Positions 1-7,049 of a DNA stretch of 8,364 bases are shown here, piece by piece. The notes under the pieces are model-generated. The model saw only the letters and a list, made by a program, of their open reading frames with translations. It made no database searches and was not told where the DNA came from. The first letter of the stretch is position 1. Each line of letters starts with the position of its first letter. A program made the position numbers and the translations under genes. This DNA comes from a candidate division TA06 bacterium (GTDB lineage Bacteria; Hydrothermota; DG-26; E44-bin18; JADFOU01), in NCBI GenBank assembly GCA_022562655.1, contig JADFOU010000079.1, forward strand, positions 1 through 8,364. The letters are read 5' to 3'.

Positions 1-552
1 TCAGATTGGGGGTATATCATCGCAGGAGATACGCGTTCCTTTGGTGCAGGCGGATGGGATTTCTATATAATAAAGACGGACTCTCTAGGGGATACCCTCT
101 GGACAAGGACCTACGGGGACACGAATCATGAGGCTTCCACCTTTGTCCAGGAGACCTCGGATGGAGGGTATATCGTTGCAGGATACACATCCTCCTTTGG
201 TGCAGGCAATGGAGATGTCTACCTGATCAAGACCGACTCCTTAGGGGACACCCTCTGGACAAGAACTTTCGGCGGCACTGCTAATGATGAGGGTTGGTCT
301 GTCCAGCAGACTGTTCAAGATGGAGGATATATCATTGCAGGAGGGACCACCTCCTTCGGAGCTGGCGGGAAGGATCTCTACCTGCTCAAGACAGATTCTC
401 TGGCAGCTACCCTCTGGGCAAGGACCTACGGCGGAACCGAAGAGGATCATGGCTGGTCTGTCCAACAGACCGTTCCAGATGGAGGGTATATCATCGCAGG
501 AACTACACGCTCCTTTGGTGCAGGGGGGTCTGATGTCTACCTGATCAAGACA
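1..552 (+). repeat. Tandem coding repeats, about 156-159 bp each
   Basis: Four coding units are seen, anchored at the tyrosine codon of GYI(I/V)AG at bases 13, 169, 328 and 487. This gives spacings of 156, 159 and 159 bases (52, 53 and 53 codons). The similarity is visible in the DNA as well as the protein, for example repeated TTTGGTGCAGG and ACCCTCTGGACAAG words, so the array has probably expanded or been homogenised by recombination. More units are likely upstream of the window. Confidence 0.9.
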
Positions 553-894
553 GATGGTAACGGACAGGTTGGAGTCAAGGAAGAGGATTCAAGAGTTAGG
601 ATTCCAAGTTCAAGGGTAATGTTATATCATAATGAGCCAAATCCTTTCCACCACATCACAATGATCCATTATCAGATTCCAGATACGAATCACGAATCAC
701 GAATCACAAAACACGTTACTTTAGCGGTCTATGATATAACTGGGAAGCAGGTGGAAACGTTAGTGGATGAGTTTCAGGAGCCGGGAGTCTATGAAGTCGA
801 ATGGGAAGGGAAGAATGTTTCCAGTGGGATTTATTTTTATCGTCTACAAACAGGGGATTTCATCGCCACTCGGAAGATGATCCTGTTAAAATAG
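1..894 (+). CDS. Secreted repeat protein with FlgD-Ig-like C-terminal sorting-type domain (5' truncated)
   Basis: An open frame runs from base 1 to the TAG at 892-894 (297 residues seen); its start lies upstream of the window. The first ~185 residues are four near-identical 52-53-residue units, each with GYIIAG, SFGAG, YLIKTDSLGDTLW and TYGGT motifs. Such units are typical of large extracellular, probably beta-propeller-like, proteins. A short linker (about 186-206) leads to a C-terminal domain (about 207-297) beginning LYHNEPNPF, with VYDITGKQVETLVDE, GVYEVEW and SSGIYFYRLQTGDF, and ending RKMILLK. This is the FlgD-Ig-like / type IX-secretion-like C-terminal module that usually follows such repeats. 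Inference: the protein is exported, held at or released from the cell surface, and has an unknown ligand. The linker and one loop of the C-terminal domain are built from 7-base DNA repeats. No signal peptide can be judged because the N-terminus is missing. Confidence 0.85.
   Translation, partial: SDWGYIIAGDTRSFGAGGWDFYIIKTDSLGDTLWTRTYGDTNHEASTFVQETSDGGYIVAGYTSSFGAGNGDVYLIKTDSLGDTLWTRTFGGTANDEGWSVQQTVQDGGYIIAGGTTSFGAGGKDLYLLKTDSLAATLWARTYGGTEEDHGWSVQQTVPDGGYIIAGTTRSFGAGGSDVYLIKTDGNGQVGVKEEDSRVRIPSSRVMLYHNEPNPFHHITMIHYQIPDTNHESRITKHVTLAVYDITGKQVETLVDEFQEPGVYEVEWEGKNVSSGIYFYRLQTGDFIATRKMILLK
586..613 (+). repeat. Degenerate 7-base repeat in the linker of the repeat protein
   Basis: Four heptads in one register: GATTCAA (586-592), GAGTTAG (593-599), GATTCCA (600-606) and AGTTCAA (607-613). 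They encode part of the low-complexity linker SRVRIPSSR between the repeat array and the FlgD-like domain. The period is weak but matches the stronger heptads elsewhere in the window. Confidence 0.5.
685..707 (+). repeat. Three perfect ACGAATC heptads in frame
   Basis: ACGAATC occurs three times end to end (685-691, 692-698, 699-705), followed by a partial fourth copy. Three 7-base units make exactly seven codons, so the frame is kept. They encode TNHESRIT in a loop between two strands of the FlgD-like domain, where related proteins usually have only a short turn. Confidence 0.9.
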
Positions 895-919
895 TAGATA
901 GTAGACAGTAGGTAGGGAG
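892..919 (+). repeat. Heptad repeat spanning a stop codon and reaching the moeA ribosome site
   Basis: TAGTAGA occurs twice (892-898, 899-905), then CAGTAGG (906-912) and TAGGGAG (913-919) in the same 7-base register. The stop codon of the upstream gene (892-894) is the first three bases of the first unit. The last unit holds the AGGGAG that serves moeA. Confidence 0.8.
914..919 (+). promoter_or_regulatory. Ribosome binding site of moeA
   Basis: AGGGAG lies 11 bases before the ATG at 931, slightly far but usable. It falls inside the last heptad of the preceding repeat tract. Confidence 0.5.
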
Positions 920-930
920 AGAAAAAGAAG

Positions 931-2199
931 ATGATTACTGTTGTAGAAGCAAGAGAAATAATACTTAAAGAAGTAACAACCATCGGAACTGTTTCGGTCG
1001 ATCTCCGAGAATCCTCTGGACGAGTTCTGGCGGAGGATGTTGTGGCTTCGGAAGAGATTCCTCCTTTTGATAATACGGCGATGGATGGATATGCCCTTCG
1101 AGCAGGGGATGTCCGGGGTGCTTCCTCAGAACGTCCTGTTATGCTGAATGTTGTTGGTGAGGTTGCGGCTGGGAAGACAAGCGAGAGGCATGTCCTACAA
1201 GGTCAAGCGATGCGGATCATGACGGGTGCCCCAATCCCCGAGGGAGCGGACGCCGTAGTCCCTCTGGAAAGGGTTGAATCCAATGGAAATGAAGTGACTG
1301 TGCTGAAAGAGGTGAAAATAGGGGAGAATGTTCGATCGGCAGGGGGGGATGTTCGTCCGGGAACGCTCCTTTTGAAAAAAGGGAGACGTCTCAAACCTGC
1401 GGATTTGGGAGTTCTTGCCTCTTTGGGTTTTCAAAGAGTAAAGGTGTCCAAACAACCGAAAGTGTCGCTTCTGGCGACAGGGGATGAGCTTTTGGACGTT
1501 GGTGAACTTCTTGAACCCGGGAAGATTCGGAATAGTAGTTCCTATGCCTTGAGTTCTCTTTTGAGTGGGTATGGGGCAATCCCTGTGGATCTCGGGATCG
1601 CCAAAGATCGTCGCGACGAGATTGAAGAGAAGATGCGGGAAGGATTGAAGGCGGATGTTCTTGTTACAATTGGAGGAGTCTCGGTAGGAGATTATGACCT
1701 GGTGCAGGAGGTTTTGAAGAAGATGGGGATGGAGGTCTTGTTCTGGAAGGTGGCGGTGAAACCGGGGAAGCCTTTACTTTTTGGACGGCTACAAGATACT
1801 CTTGTCTTTGGACTCCCCGGCAATCCCGTTTCTGCAATCGTAACGAATGAACTCTTTATCAAACCCGCACTATTCAAAATGATGGATCGGAAAGATTGGA
1901 GTCCTACTATTGTTCGGGCAACCTTACAGGGAAAGGGGTTACTGCGGAAGGAGGAGAGGGAGGTTTATGTGACTGCGGTTACACGGTATGTAGAGAATAG
2001 GGACACAGGCAATCCGCCTGAGGCGGATGGGGCACCAGGGTTTGTAACCACTCCCACCTCCGCCCAGGGGTCAAGTCTTTTGACCTCTTTCAGCAGTGCC
2101 AATAGTCTCATTATTTTGGGTCTGGATGTAAAGGGGTTTGATAAAAGTGATAAAGTGCCGGTTTTGCTTTTGGATGATTGGGAGACGAATAGTGAATAG
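931..2199 (+). CDS. moeA: Molybdopterin molybdenumtransferase MoeA
   Basis: This cytoplasmic enzyme inserts molybdate into adenylylated molybdopterin, the last common step of molybdenum cofactor synthesis. The 422 residues match the usual MoeA length (about 400-420). Visible signatures in order are PPFDNTAMDGYA (44-55), IMTGAPIPEGADAVV (96-110), RSAGGD (135-140), TGDEL (183-187), GGVSVGDYD (248-256), KPGKP (277-281) and GLPGNPVSA (294-302). Asp140, Glu186 and Asp242 probably correspond to E. coli Asp142, Glu188 and Asp228. The C-terminal domain IV follows, with TSAQGSSLLTSFSSAN (376-391). A loop of about ten extra residues at 356-370, compared with E. coli MoeA, contains a DNA palindrome, and the last residues (ETNSE) come from a heptad repeat. 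It lies 94 bases before a molybdenum enzyme that needs its product. Several MoeA paralogues can exist in one genome, so it may be a copy dedicated to that enzyme. Confidence 0.96.
   Translation: MITVVEAREIILKEVTTIGTVSVDLRESSGRVLAEDVVASEEIPPFDNTAMDGYALRAGDVRGASSERPVMLNVVGEVAAGKTSERHVLQGQAMRIMTGAPIPEGADAVVPLERVESNGNEVTVLKEVKIGENVRSAGGDVRPGTLLLKKGRRLKPADLGVLASLGFQRVKVSKQPKVSLLATGDELLDVGELLEPGKIRNSSSYALSSLLSGYGAIPVDLGIAKDRRDEIEEKMREGLKADVLVTIGGVSVGDYDLVQEVLKKMGMEVLFWKVAVKPGKPLLFGRLQDTLVFGLPGNPVSAIVTNELFIKPALFKMMDRKDWSPTIVRATLQGKGLLRKEEREVYVTAVTRYVENRDTGNPPEADGAPGFVTTPTSAQGSSLLTSFSSANSLIILGLDVKGFDKSDKVPVLLLDDWETNSE
2012..2028. repeat. Short perfect palindrome inside moeA
   Basis: ATCCGCC (2012-2018) and GGCGGAT (2022-2028) are perfect inverted copies around a TGA loop. 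The element lies in frame in the extra loop of MoeA domain IV (residues 361-366, NPPEAD). Its G+C-rich, hairpin form resembles REP-like small palindromes that are dispersed in many bacterial genomes. Confidence 0.75.
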
Positions 2200-2277
2200 T
2201 GAGTTGAGAACGGTGAATGAAACGAGATAAAAATTCAAAGCAAAATGAAAAATAGCAATTGGCAATGCAAAACATAA
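2187..2277 (+). repeat. Long degenerate heptad tract over the moeA stop codon and spacer
   Basis: Thirteen consecutive 7-base units can be laid in one register. The tract opens with GAATAGT twice (2187-2193, 2194-2200). Later units include GAACGGT (2208) and GAATGAA (2215), then an A-rich half with AAATGAA (2243), AAATAGC (2250) and AATTGGC (2257). The second base of the unit is A in 12 of 13, although the tract is A-rich overall. The moeA stop (TAG, 2197-2199) is inside the second unit. The tract fills nearly the whole spacer up to the next ribosome site. Confidence 0.7.
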
Positions 2278-2281
2278 AATT

Positions 2282-2287
2282 AGGAGG
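2282..2287 (+). promoter_or_regulatory. Strong ribosome binding site of the molybdenum enzyme
   Basis: A perfect AGGAGG lies six bases before the ATG at 2294. It decides this start over the in-frame ATG at 2333, which is closer to where the conserved ferredoxin fold begins (MSFRATINGEP). Confidence 0.85.
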
Positions 2288-2293
2288 TAAAAC

Positions 2294-5230
2294 ATGGCGA
2301 CTTTAGTAACTGAAAAACCCAAAACGGAGAGGATGTCATTCCGGGCGACCATCAACGGGGAGCCTGTGGAATTAGAGGTTCCGAAGGATAAGAATTTTCT
2401 GGATATCCTCCGGGAGGACCTGGATCTGACCGCGGCGAAGAAGGGGTGCGATATCGGGACCTGTGGAACCTGCACGGTCATCATCAATGGAACGGCGATC
2501 TACGCCTGCATCGTGACTGCCGAAAAAGCGAATGGGAAGAATATCGAGACGGTGGAGGGTCTCGCAAAAGATGGTGAACTCCATCCTATCCAGAAGGGGT
2601 TTATTACCGCTCAGGGATTCCAGTGTGGGATCTGTACCTCAGGGTTTCTCATGTCCACTAAAGCACTCTTGGATAAGCATCCGGATCCGACGGAGAAGCA
2701 GATAAAGACCGCCATCCATAAGAATATCTGCCGGTGCACAGGGTATCAGCAGTTGATAGAGGCGGTAAAGTTTGCCGCTGGGCAACTCAAAGAGGAAGAC
2801 CTGATGAAGGGCAAGTTCCGCATCGCCAAGTATGTGGATGAAGAGGATGACAAACTCCCGTGGAAGAATTGGAATTTCAAGATTGTGGGGAAGTCCCAGG
2901 ATAAGGTTGGGGCAAGAAAGCATGTGGCTGGAGAGGCGAAGTATACGGCGGACTTGAAGGTGCCGGGGATGCTCCACGGAGCTACGGTTCGGTCTACCGT
3001 TACCCATGCCAAAATCCTCGGTATTGATACCTCTGAAGCGGAGAAATATCCCGGTGTAGTGAAGGTCTTGACCTGGAAGGATATTCCGGGCGAGAACGCA
3101 CATGGGAAGAAGATCCGGGATCAGCAAGTCTTCATGAAGGAGAAGGTGCGGTGCATCGGGGAGCCCATTGCCCTGGTGGTGGCAGAGACGAGGGAGATCG
3201 CCCTGGAGGCGGTGAAACGGGTGAAGGTGGATTTTGAGGTTCTTCCTGGGGTCTATGACCCGGAAGAGGCGATGAAACCGGATGCCCCAAAGGTCCATGA
3301 GAAAGGAAATGTTTTGTATCACTATCATTTAGAAAAAGGGGATGTGGAGAAGGGGTTCAAGGAGGCGGATGTGATCGTGGAACGGAAATACAAAACCCAC
3401 CCTCAGGACCACTCCCCCTTGGAATCTGAGGCGGCTTTAGCCTACTATGATGAGAAAGGGATTCTCACCATCTATTCCCCAGGACAGAGTGTCTTCTTTG
3501 ACCGCCTCAATATCATCCGTGCCCTGGGAATCCCGAAGGAGGACTGCCGGACCATTCAGCCTGCCATTGGAGCAGCCTATGGAAAGCGGGAGGACATCTA
3601 TGCCCAGATTCATGTCGCCCTTGCCTGTATGGTTACCCGTAAGCCGGTGAAAATTGAGTGGACCCGAGAGGAAACGATGCTCGTCACTGCCAAGAGGACC
3701 CAGCAGAGGACATGGATCAAGATAGGGGTGAAGAAGGATGGGACGATTACTGCCCTGGAGGCAAAGGTGATCGGGGACAATGGGGCTTATGCCTCCTGGT
3801 CGGTGAATATTATGCGAAAGGCAGGAGTTTTGGTGAGCGGTCCCTACGAGATTCCCAATGCAAAGGTGGATTCCTATGCGGTCTATACGAATAACCCTCT
3901 GACCGGGGCGACACGCGGGTTTGGAGCGGCAGAAACCAACTTCTGCAATGAGTCCCATATGGATGAAGTTGCGAAGGCGATTGGAATGGACCCCATGGAG
4001 TTCCGATTGAAGAATGCCCTCCGGAAGAACAAAAAGACGGCTACGGAGCATGTCTTGGACTTCTATGTTCCAGTGGAGACAACGATTCTGGAGGCGGACA
4101 AGAACTTCCACTGGAAGGAGAAGAAGGCTCGACCCAGGGAGGTGGAAGAGAATATTCGACGGGGTGTGGGGATGTCTTCAATGTGGTACGGGATCGGGTT
4201 TGGGGCAGGGATTGAGGATACGACAGATGTGATTGCGGAAATGCATGAGGATGGGACGGCCACTCTCTATGTTGGGACGGTGGACTATGGGAATGGGTCC
4301 AATACCACCTTCACGATGTTGGGGGCGGAGGTTCTGGGACTCACGATGGAGCAGATGAAGATCGTGAATGGGGACTCGTCGAGGACATTGAACTGCGGTT
4401 CCACCGTGGCAACGAAACAGACCTATACCACCGGAAATGCAGTGGTTCGGGCGTGTATGCAAATACGGAAGGATATGTTTGAAATTGGTTCAGAGATTTT
4501 AGGGATTCCGACTGAAGAGATGGATCTGGGATATGGGTATGCCTATTCGATAAAAGAGCCTAAAGAGTCTTTTGAGTCTCGAGAGTCTGTAGAGTCTATG
4601 GATAAGTCCAAGCGGATTCCTATCCGTGAGATTTCGGAGCGATTCCGAGAGTTCGGGAAGCCGATGAGAAGGGAAGGGCGGTTCATGGCTGGACTCCTGA
4701 CAGAGCCTTTGAACCCGAAGACGGGGATGGGGAAGGCGTGGTTCCCCCTTGCCTTCGGGACCCATATGGCGGAGGTGGATGTGAACACCAAGACGGGGAA
4801 GATCACGGTGAACAAGATCGTGGCGGCCCATTATGTAGGGAAGACCATAAACCCCCGTGCCTTGCACGGTCAGGTCGTCGGAGGGATCTCCTTTGGCGTT
4901 GGTTTCGCCCTCTGGGAGGATTGCAACTATAAGGATGGGATCCCTCAAAATGTCAATTTCGACAAGTACAAATTGATGCGGTCCAAGGATTATCCAGATA
5001 TTGAGGTGATTGCCATTGAGAAAGATGAAAAGACAGGTCCTTTCGGAGCGATAGGAATCGGGGAACCTCCCACCATCCCGGTAGCCGCCGCCATTGCCAA
5101 TGCCGTTTACGATGCCATTGGGGTTCGGATTTTTAGTACGCCTTTGACGAAGGAAAAGGTTCTTAAAGCAGTAGCAGAAGCAGGTGGCAGTAGCAGTAAA
5201 CTTCTTCAGCAACTGCACAATGCTATTTGA
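2294..5230 (+). CDS. Fused [2Fe-2S]/molybdenum hydroxylase, xanthine dehydrogenase / aldehyde oxidoreductase family
   Basis: This 978-residue single chain joins the iron-sulfur and molybdenum parts, the architecture of Desulfovibrio gigas aldehyde oxidoreductase (Mop, 907 residues). Plant-type [2Fe-2S] domain: Cys52, 57, 60 and 72. Helical [2Fe-2S] domain: Cys111, 114, 146 and 148 (CGIC, CRC). From about 195 come the a/b hammerhead domain (VGKSQDKVGARKHVAGEAKYTADL) and then the cofactor-binding domains. GATRGFG (538-544) and GPFGAIGIGEPP (915-926), with probable catalytic Glu924, are conserved. Oddities: the usual GGGFGGKE loop reads GAAYGKRE (426-433), and the usual GQG reads YGNG (665-668), with Asn667 for Gln. 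A 9-base repeat adds KES/FES/RES/VES at 757-768. There is no FAD domain and no FAD-subunit gene nearby, so the electron acceptor is probably a ferredoxin or flavodoxin. The substrate (aldehyde, purine or other N-heterocycle) cannot be told. Confidence 0.92.
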   Translation: MATLVTEKPKTERMSFRATINGEPVELEVPKDKNFLDILREDLDLTAAKKGCDIGTCGTCTVIINGTAIYACIVTAEKANGKNIETVEGLAKDGELHPIQKGFITAQGFQCGICTSGFLMSTKALLDKHPDPTEKQIKTAIHKNICRCTGYQQLIEAVKFAAGQLKEEDLMKGKFRIAKYVDEEDDKLPWKNWNFKIVGKSQDKVGARKHVAGEAKYTADLKVPGMLHGATVRSTVTHAKILGIDTSEAEKYPGVVKVLTWKDIPGENAHGKKIRDQQVFMKEKVRCIGEPIALVVAETREIALEAVKRVKVDFEVLPGVYDPEEAMKPDAPKVHEKGNVLYHYHLEKGDVEKGFKEADVIVERKYKTHPQDHSPLESEAALAYYDEKGILTIYSPGQSVFFDRLNIIRALGIPKEDCRTIQPAIGAAYGKREDIYAQIHVALACMVTRKPVKIEWTREETMLVTAKRTQQRTWIKIGVKKDGTITALEAKVIGDNGAYASWSVNIMRKAGVLVSGPYEIPNAKVDSYAVYTNNPLTGATRGFGAAETNFCNESHMDEVAKAIGMDPMEFRLKNALRKNKKTATEHVLDFYVPVETTILEADKNFHWKEKKARPREVEENIRRGVGMSSMWYGIGFGAGIEDTTDVIAEMHEDGTATLYVGTVDYGNGSNTTFTMLGAEVLGLTMEQMKIVNGDSSRTLNCGSTVATKQTYTTGNAVVRACMQIRKDMFEIGSEILGIPTEEMDLGYGYAYSIKEPKESFESRESVESMDKSKRIPIREISERFREFGKPMRREGRFMAGLLTEPLNPKTGMGKAWFPLAFGTHMAEVDVNTKTGKITVNKIVAAHYVGKTINPRALHGQVVGGISFGVGFALWEDCNYKDGIPQNVNFDKYKLMRSKDYPDIEVIAIEKDEKTGPFGAIGIGEPPTIPVAAAIANAVYDAIGVRIFSTPLTKEKVLKAVAEAGGSSSKLLQQLHNAI
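4562..4597 (+). repeat. Four 9-base NNNGAGTCT repeats in frame
   Basis: GAGTCT occurs four times at 9-base spacing, each preceded by a different triplet (AAA, TTT, CGA, GTA), at 4562-4570, 4571-4579, 4580-4588 and 4589-4597. The repeat encodes KES, FES, RES and VES in a charged, probably exposed loop (residues 757-768) of the molybdenum enzyme. The fixed two codons and variable third suggest a repeat-derived insertion. Confidence 0.85.
5168..5198 (+). repeat. GCAGNN hexamer run at the 3' end of the molybdenum enzyme gene
   Basis: GCAGTA, GCAGAA and GCAGGT follow one another, then after one extra G come two more GCAGTA. The run encodes AVAEAGGSSS at the C-terminus. The family normally ends near the VLKA segment before it, so the last ~15 residues look like a repeat-derived tail. 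Confidence 0.45.
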
Positions 5231-5253
5231 ATTTTGAACTGTAATTTTGAATT
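5226..5253 (+). repeat. Heptad repeat over the stop codon of the molybdenum enzyme
   Basis: TTTGAAT (5226-5232) is followed directly by TTTGAAC (5233-5239). After a diverged unit, TTTTGAA recurs at 5245-5251, 13 bases after the copy at 5232-5238. The TGA stop (5228-5230) lies inside the first unit. The tract fills most of the 32-base spacer before recN. Confidence 0.6.
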
Positions 5254-5262
5254 GTTTCAAAT

Positions 5263-6981
5263 ATGTTACGGGAACTCCATGTTCAGAACTATGCCTTGAT
5301 GGTAGACCTCTCCATTGAGTTTGGAGATGGACTCAATCTCCTCACCGGTGAGACAGGGGTGGGAAAGTCCATCCTCATCGGGGCTTTAGGGTTTCTTCTC
5401 GGTGAGAAGGGTGATGTGGACCTGATACGGACCGGTGCGGAGAGAGTCACAGTGGAAGGGAGCTTTGAGATCTCCAAAGATTTAGAATCCACCTTAGGCA
5501 GGCTTGCTCCCCTCGAAGCCGATGTGGAGGAAGGAACTCCCGATTCGGGAATAACCCTAATCTTAAAGCGGAACCTCAGCCAAAACGGGAGAAGCCAATG
5601 CTATCTGAATGGGAGCGCCACCCCTCTTTCTCTCTTGAGGAAGATTGGTGATCATCTCTTGGATATCCATGGTCAGCACGAACACCAGTCCCTATTAAAA
5701 GTAGAAAATCACCTCCGATATTTAGACTCCTTTGCCCGACTGGGAGAGGAGAGGGACCGTGTGGGAAAGCTTTATCGGGATTACGAGACCCTATTGAAGG
5801 AGATCTCGGAGAAGGAGACTAAGAGGAAGGAGCTCACAGAAAGAGAGGAACTCTGGAGATTTCAATGGGAAGAGATTGATCGGGCAGGGGTAGAAGAGGG
5901 GGAAGATCTGAAACTGGAACGGCAGCGAGTCATCCTTGAAAATGCACAATACCTCCTGAAATCCAGCCAGGAGATTTCAGAACGATTGTCCACTGGAGAA
6001 GGGTGCGTCGGGGAGCATCTGGGGATCATTCAGAAACTTTTTGAAGGGATGGCAGATTTGGATCCCCGCCTCAAGGAATCCCTGGAGAACGCCAATACCC
6101 TCTCTTATCAGGTGGATGATCTCTGGCGGTCCCTCTTAGATTATGAGAAAAGAATAGAATTTGACCCAAATCGATTGGACCAAGCAAACGAGCGACTCGA
6201 TCTACTCAATACATTGAAGAAGAAATATGGAGGTTCTCTCAAGGCTGCCCTGGAATATAAGGAGCGTATTGAAACCGAGCTCCAAAACCTTGAGCGGAAC
6301 GTAGACGAGACGAAGTCGCTCCATGAAAGACTGAAAAAAGTGAAAGAGGAGTTGAGTGTAAAAATTTTTTCCCTCTCACAGAAGCGAGAGAGAGGAGCAG
6401 AAAATTTGGAAAACCAAATCAAAAAGGAATTGAAAGATTTAGGGATGGAAGGCTCGCGGTTTCATGTGGGGGTCAAACAGAAGGAGGATCCAGGTGGGCT
6501 CGTGGAGATGGATGGAAAGAGGTTTCAGGCAGAGGAAGATGGAATGGACCGGATCGAGTTTCTTCTCTCCACAAATCCCGGTGAGGAACTAAAACCTCTT
6601 CGGAAGATCGCATCAGGAGGCGAGATCTCCCGAATTATGCTAGCGTTGAAAGGACTCTTGAAGGACCAGATTCCTACCCTGATTTTTGATGAAGTAGATG
6701 CAGGGATTGGGGGGAGGATGGCAGAGGTGATTGGAAGTAGACTCCAGAATCTTTCAAAGAAGAAGCAGATCATCTGCATCACCCACCTCCCACAGATCGC
6801 TGCTCAGGGAGGGACCCATTATCGGGTAATCAAAAAGATAGAAAAGGGAAGAACCCTCACACAAATCATCCCTTTGAAGGGAGAGGAACGAAAGCGTGAG
6901 ATCGCCCGAATGTTGGGTGGACCGAATCAAATCGCCCTCCAACATGCTGGGGAAATGCTGAACAAGGCTGGAAATTCGTGA
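5263..6981 (+). CDS. recN: DNA repair protein RecN
   Basis: RecN is a cytoplasmic SMC-like ATPase that acts early in recombinational repair of DNA double-strand breaks. The 572 residues match the family (about 550-570). Visible are the start MLRELHVQNYAL, typical of RecN; Walker A GETGVGKS (29-36); the RecN signature DIHGQHEHQ (134-142); a coiled-coil arm (about 160-395) containing EFDPNRLDQANERLDLL (299-315); the ABC signature SGGEISR (451-457); Walker B TLIFDEVDAGIGGR (472-485); and the switch THLPQIAAQG (507-516). All ATPase residues are present. The start is fixed by homology and by an in-frame stop at 5248-5250, yet no Shine-Dalgarno sequence precedes it, only A+T-rich heptad DNA. It follows the molybdenum enzyme by 32 bases, so it may be co-transcribed, but the functions are unrelated. 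No LexA-type operator was recognised. Confidence 0.97.
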   Translation: MLRELHVQNYALMVDLSIEFGDGLNLLTGETGVGKSILIGALGFLLGEKGDVDLIRTGAERVTVEGSFEISKDLESTLGRLAPLEADVEEGTPDSGITLILKRNLSQNGRSQCYLNGSATPLSLLRKIGDHLLDIHGQHEHQSLLKVENHLRYLDSFARLGEERDRVGKLYRDYETLLKEISEKETKRKELTEREELWRFQWEEIDRAGVEEGEDLKLERQRVILENAQYLLKSSQEISERLSTGEGCVGEHLGIIQKLFEGMADLDPRLKESLENANTLSYQVDDLWRSLLDYEKRIEFDPNRLDQANERLDLLNTLKKKYGGSLKAALEYKERIETELQNLERNVDETKSLHERLKKVKEELSVKIFSLSQKRERGAENLENQIKKELKDLGMEGSRFHVGVKQKEDPGGLVEMDGKRFQAEEDGMDRIEFLLSTNPGEELKPLRKIASGGEISRIMLALKGLLKDQIPTLIFDEVDAGIGGRMAEVIGSRLQNLSKKKQIICITHLPQIAAQGGTHYRVIKKIEKGRTLTQIIPLKGEERKREIARMLGGPNQIALQHAGEMLNKAGNS

Positions 6982-6992
6982 ATGGAGATGTA

Positions 6993-7020
6993 TTTAGAAT
7001 ATCGAATACCCAATAACCGA
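6993..7020 (+). repeat. Heptad repeat in the recN-pgsA spacer
   Basis: TTTAGAA (6993-6999), TATCGAA (7000-7006), TACCCAA (7007-7013) and TAACCGA (7014-7020) share a 7-base register, with T first and A last in all four. The tract begins 11 bases after the recN stop and lies in the 68-base spacer, which otherwise shows no promoter or terminator. Confidence 0.6.
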
Positions 7021-7049
7021 ACCCCATTCACTTTCATCCTAATCCAATC

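Noticed and set aside
2333..2335. Internal ATG as the true start of the molybdenum enzyme
   Set aside because: The perfect AGGAGG at 2282-2287 is correctly spaced for 2294, and no such site precedes 2333.
2639..3328. Long open frames on the minus strand inside the molybdenum enzyme (also 3437-4111 and 4499-5260)
   Set aside because: They lie opposite a strongly conserved coding region, have His/Arg/Leu-rich compositions typical of shadow frames, and show no domain.
6371..6394. CTCTC/GAGAG inverted repeat inside recN
   Set aside because: Alignment by eye with other RecN proteins shows no extra residues here, so it need not be an inserted palindrome.
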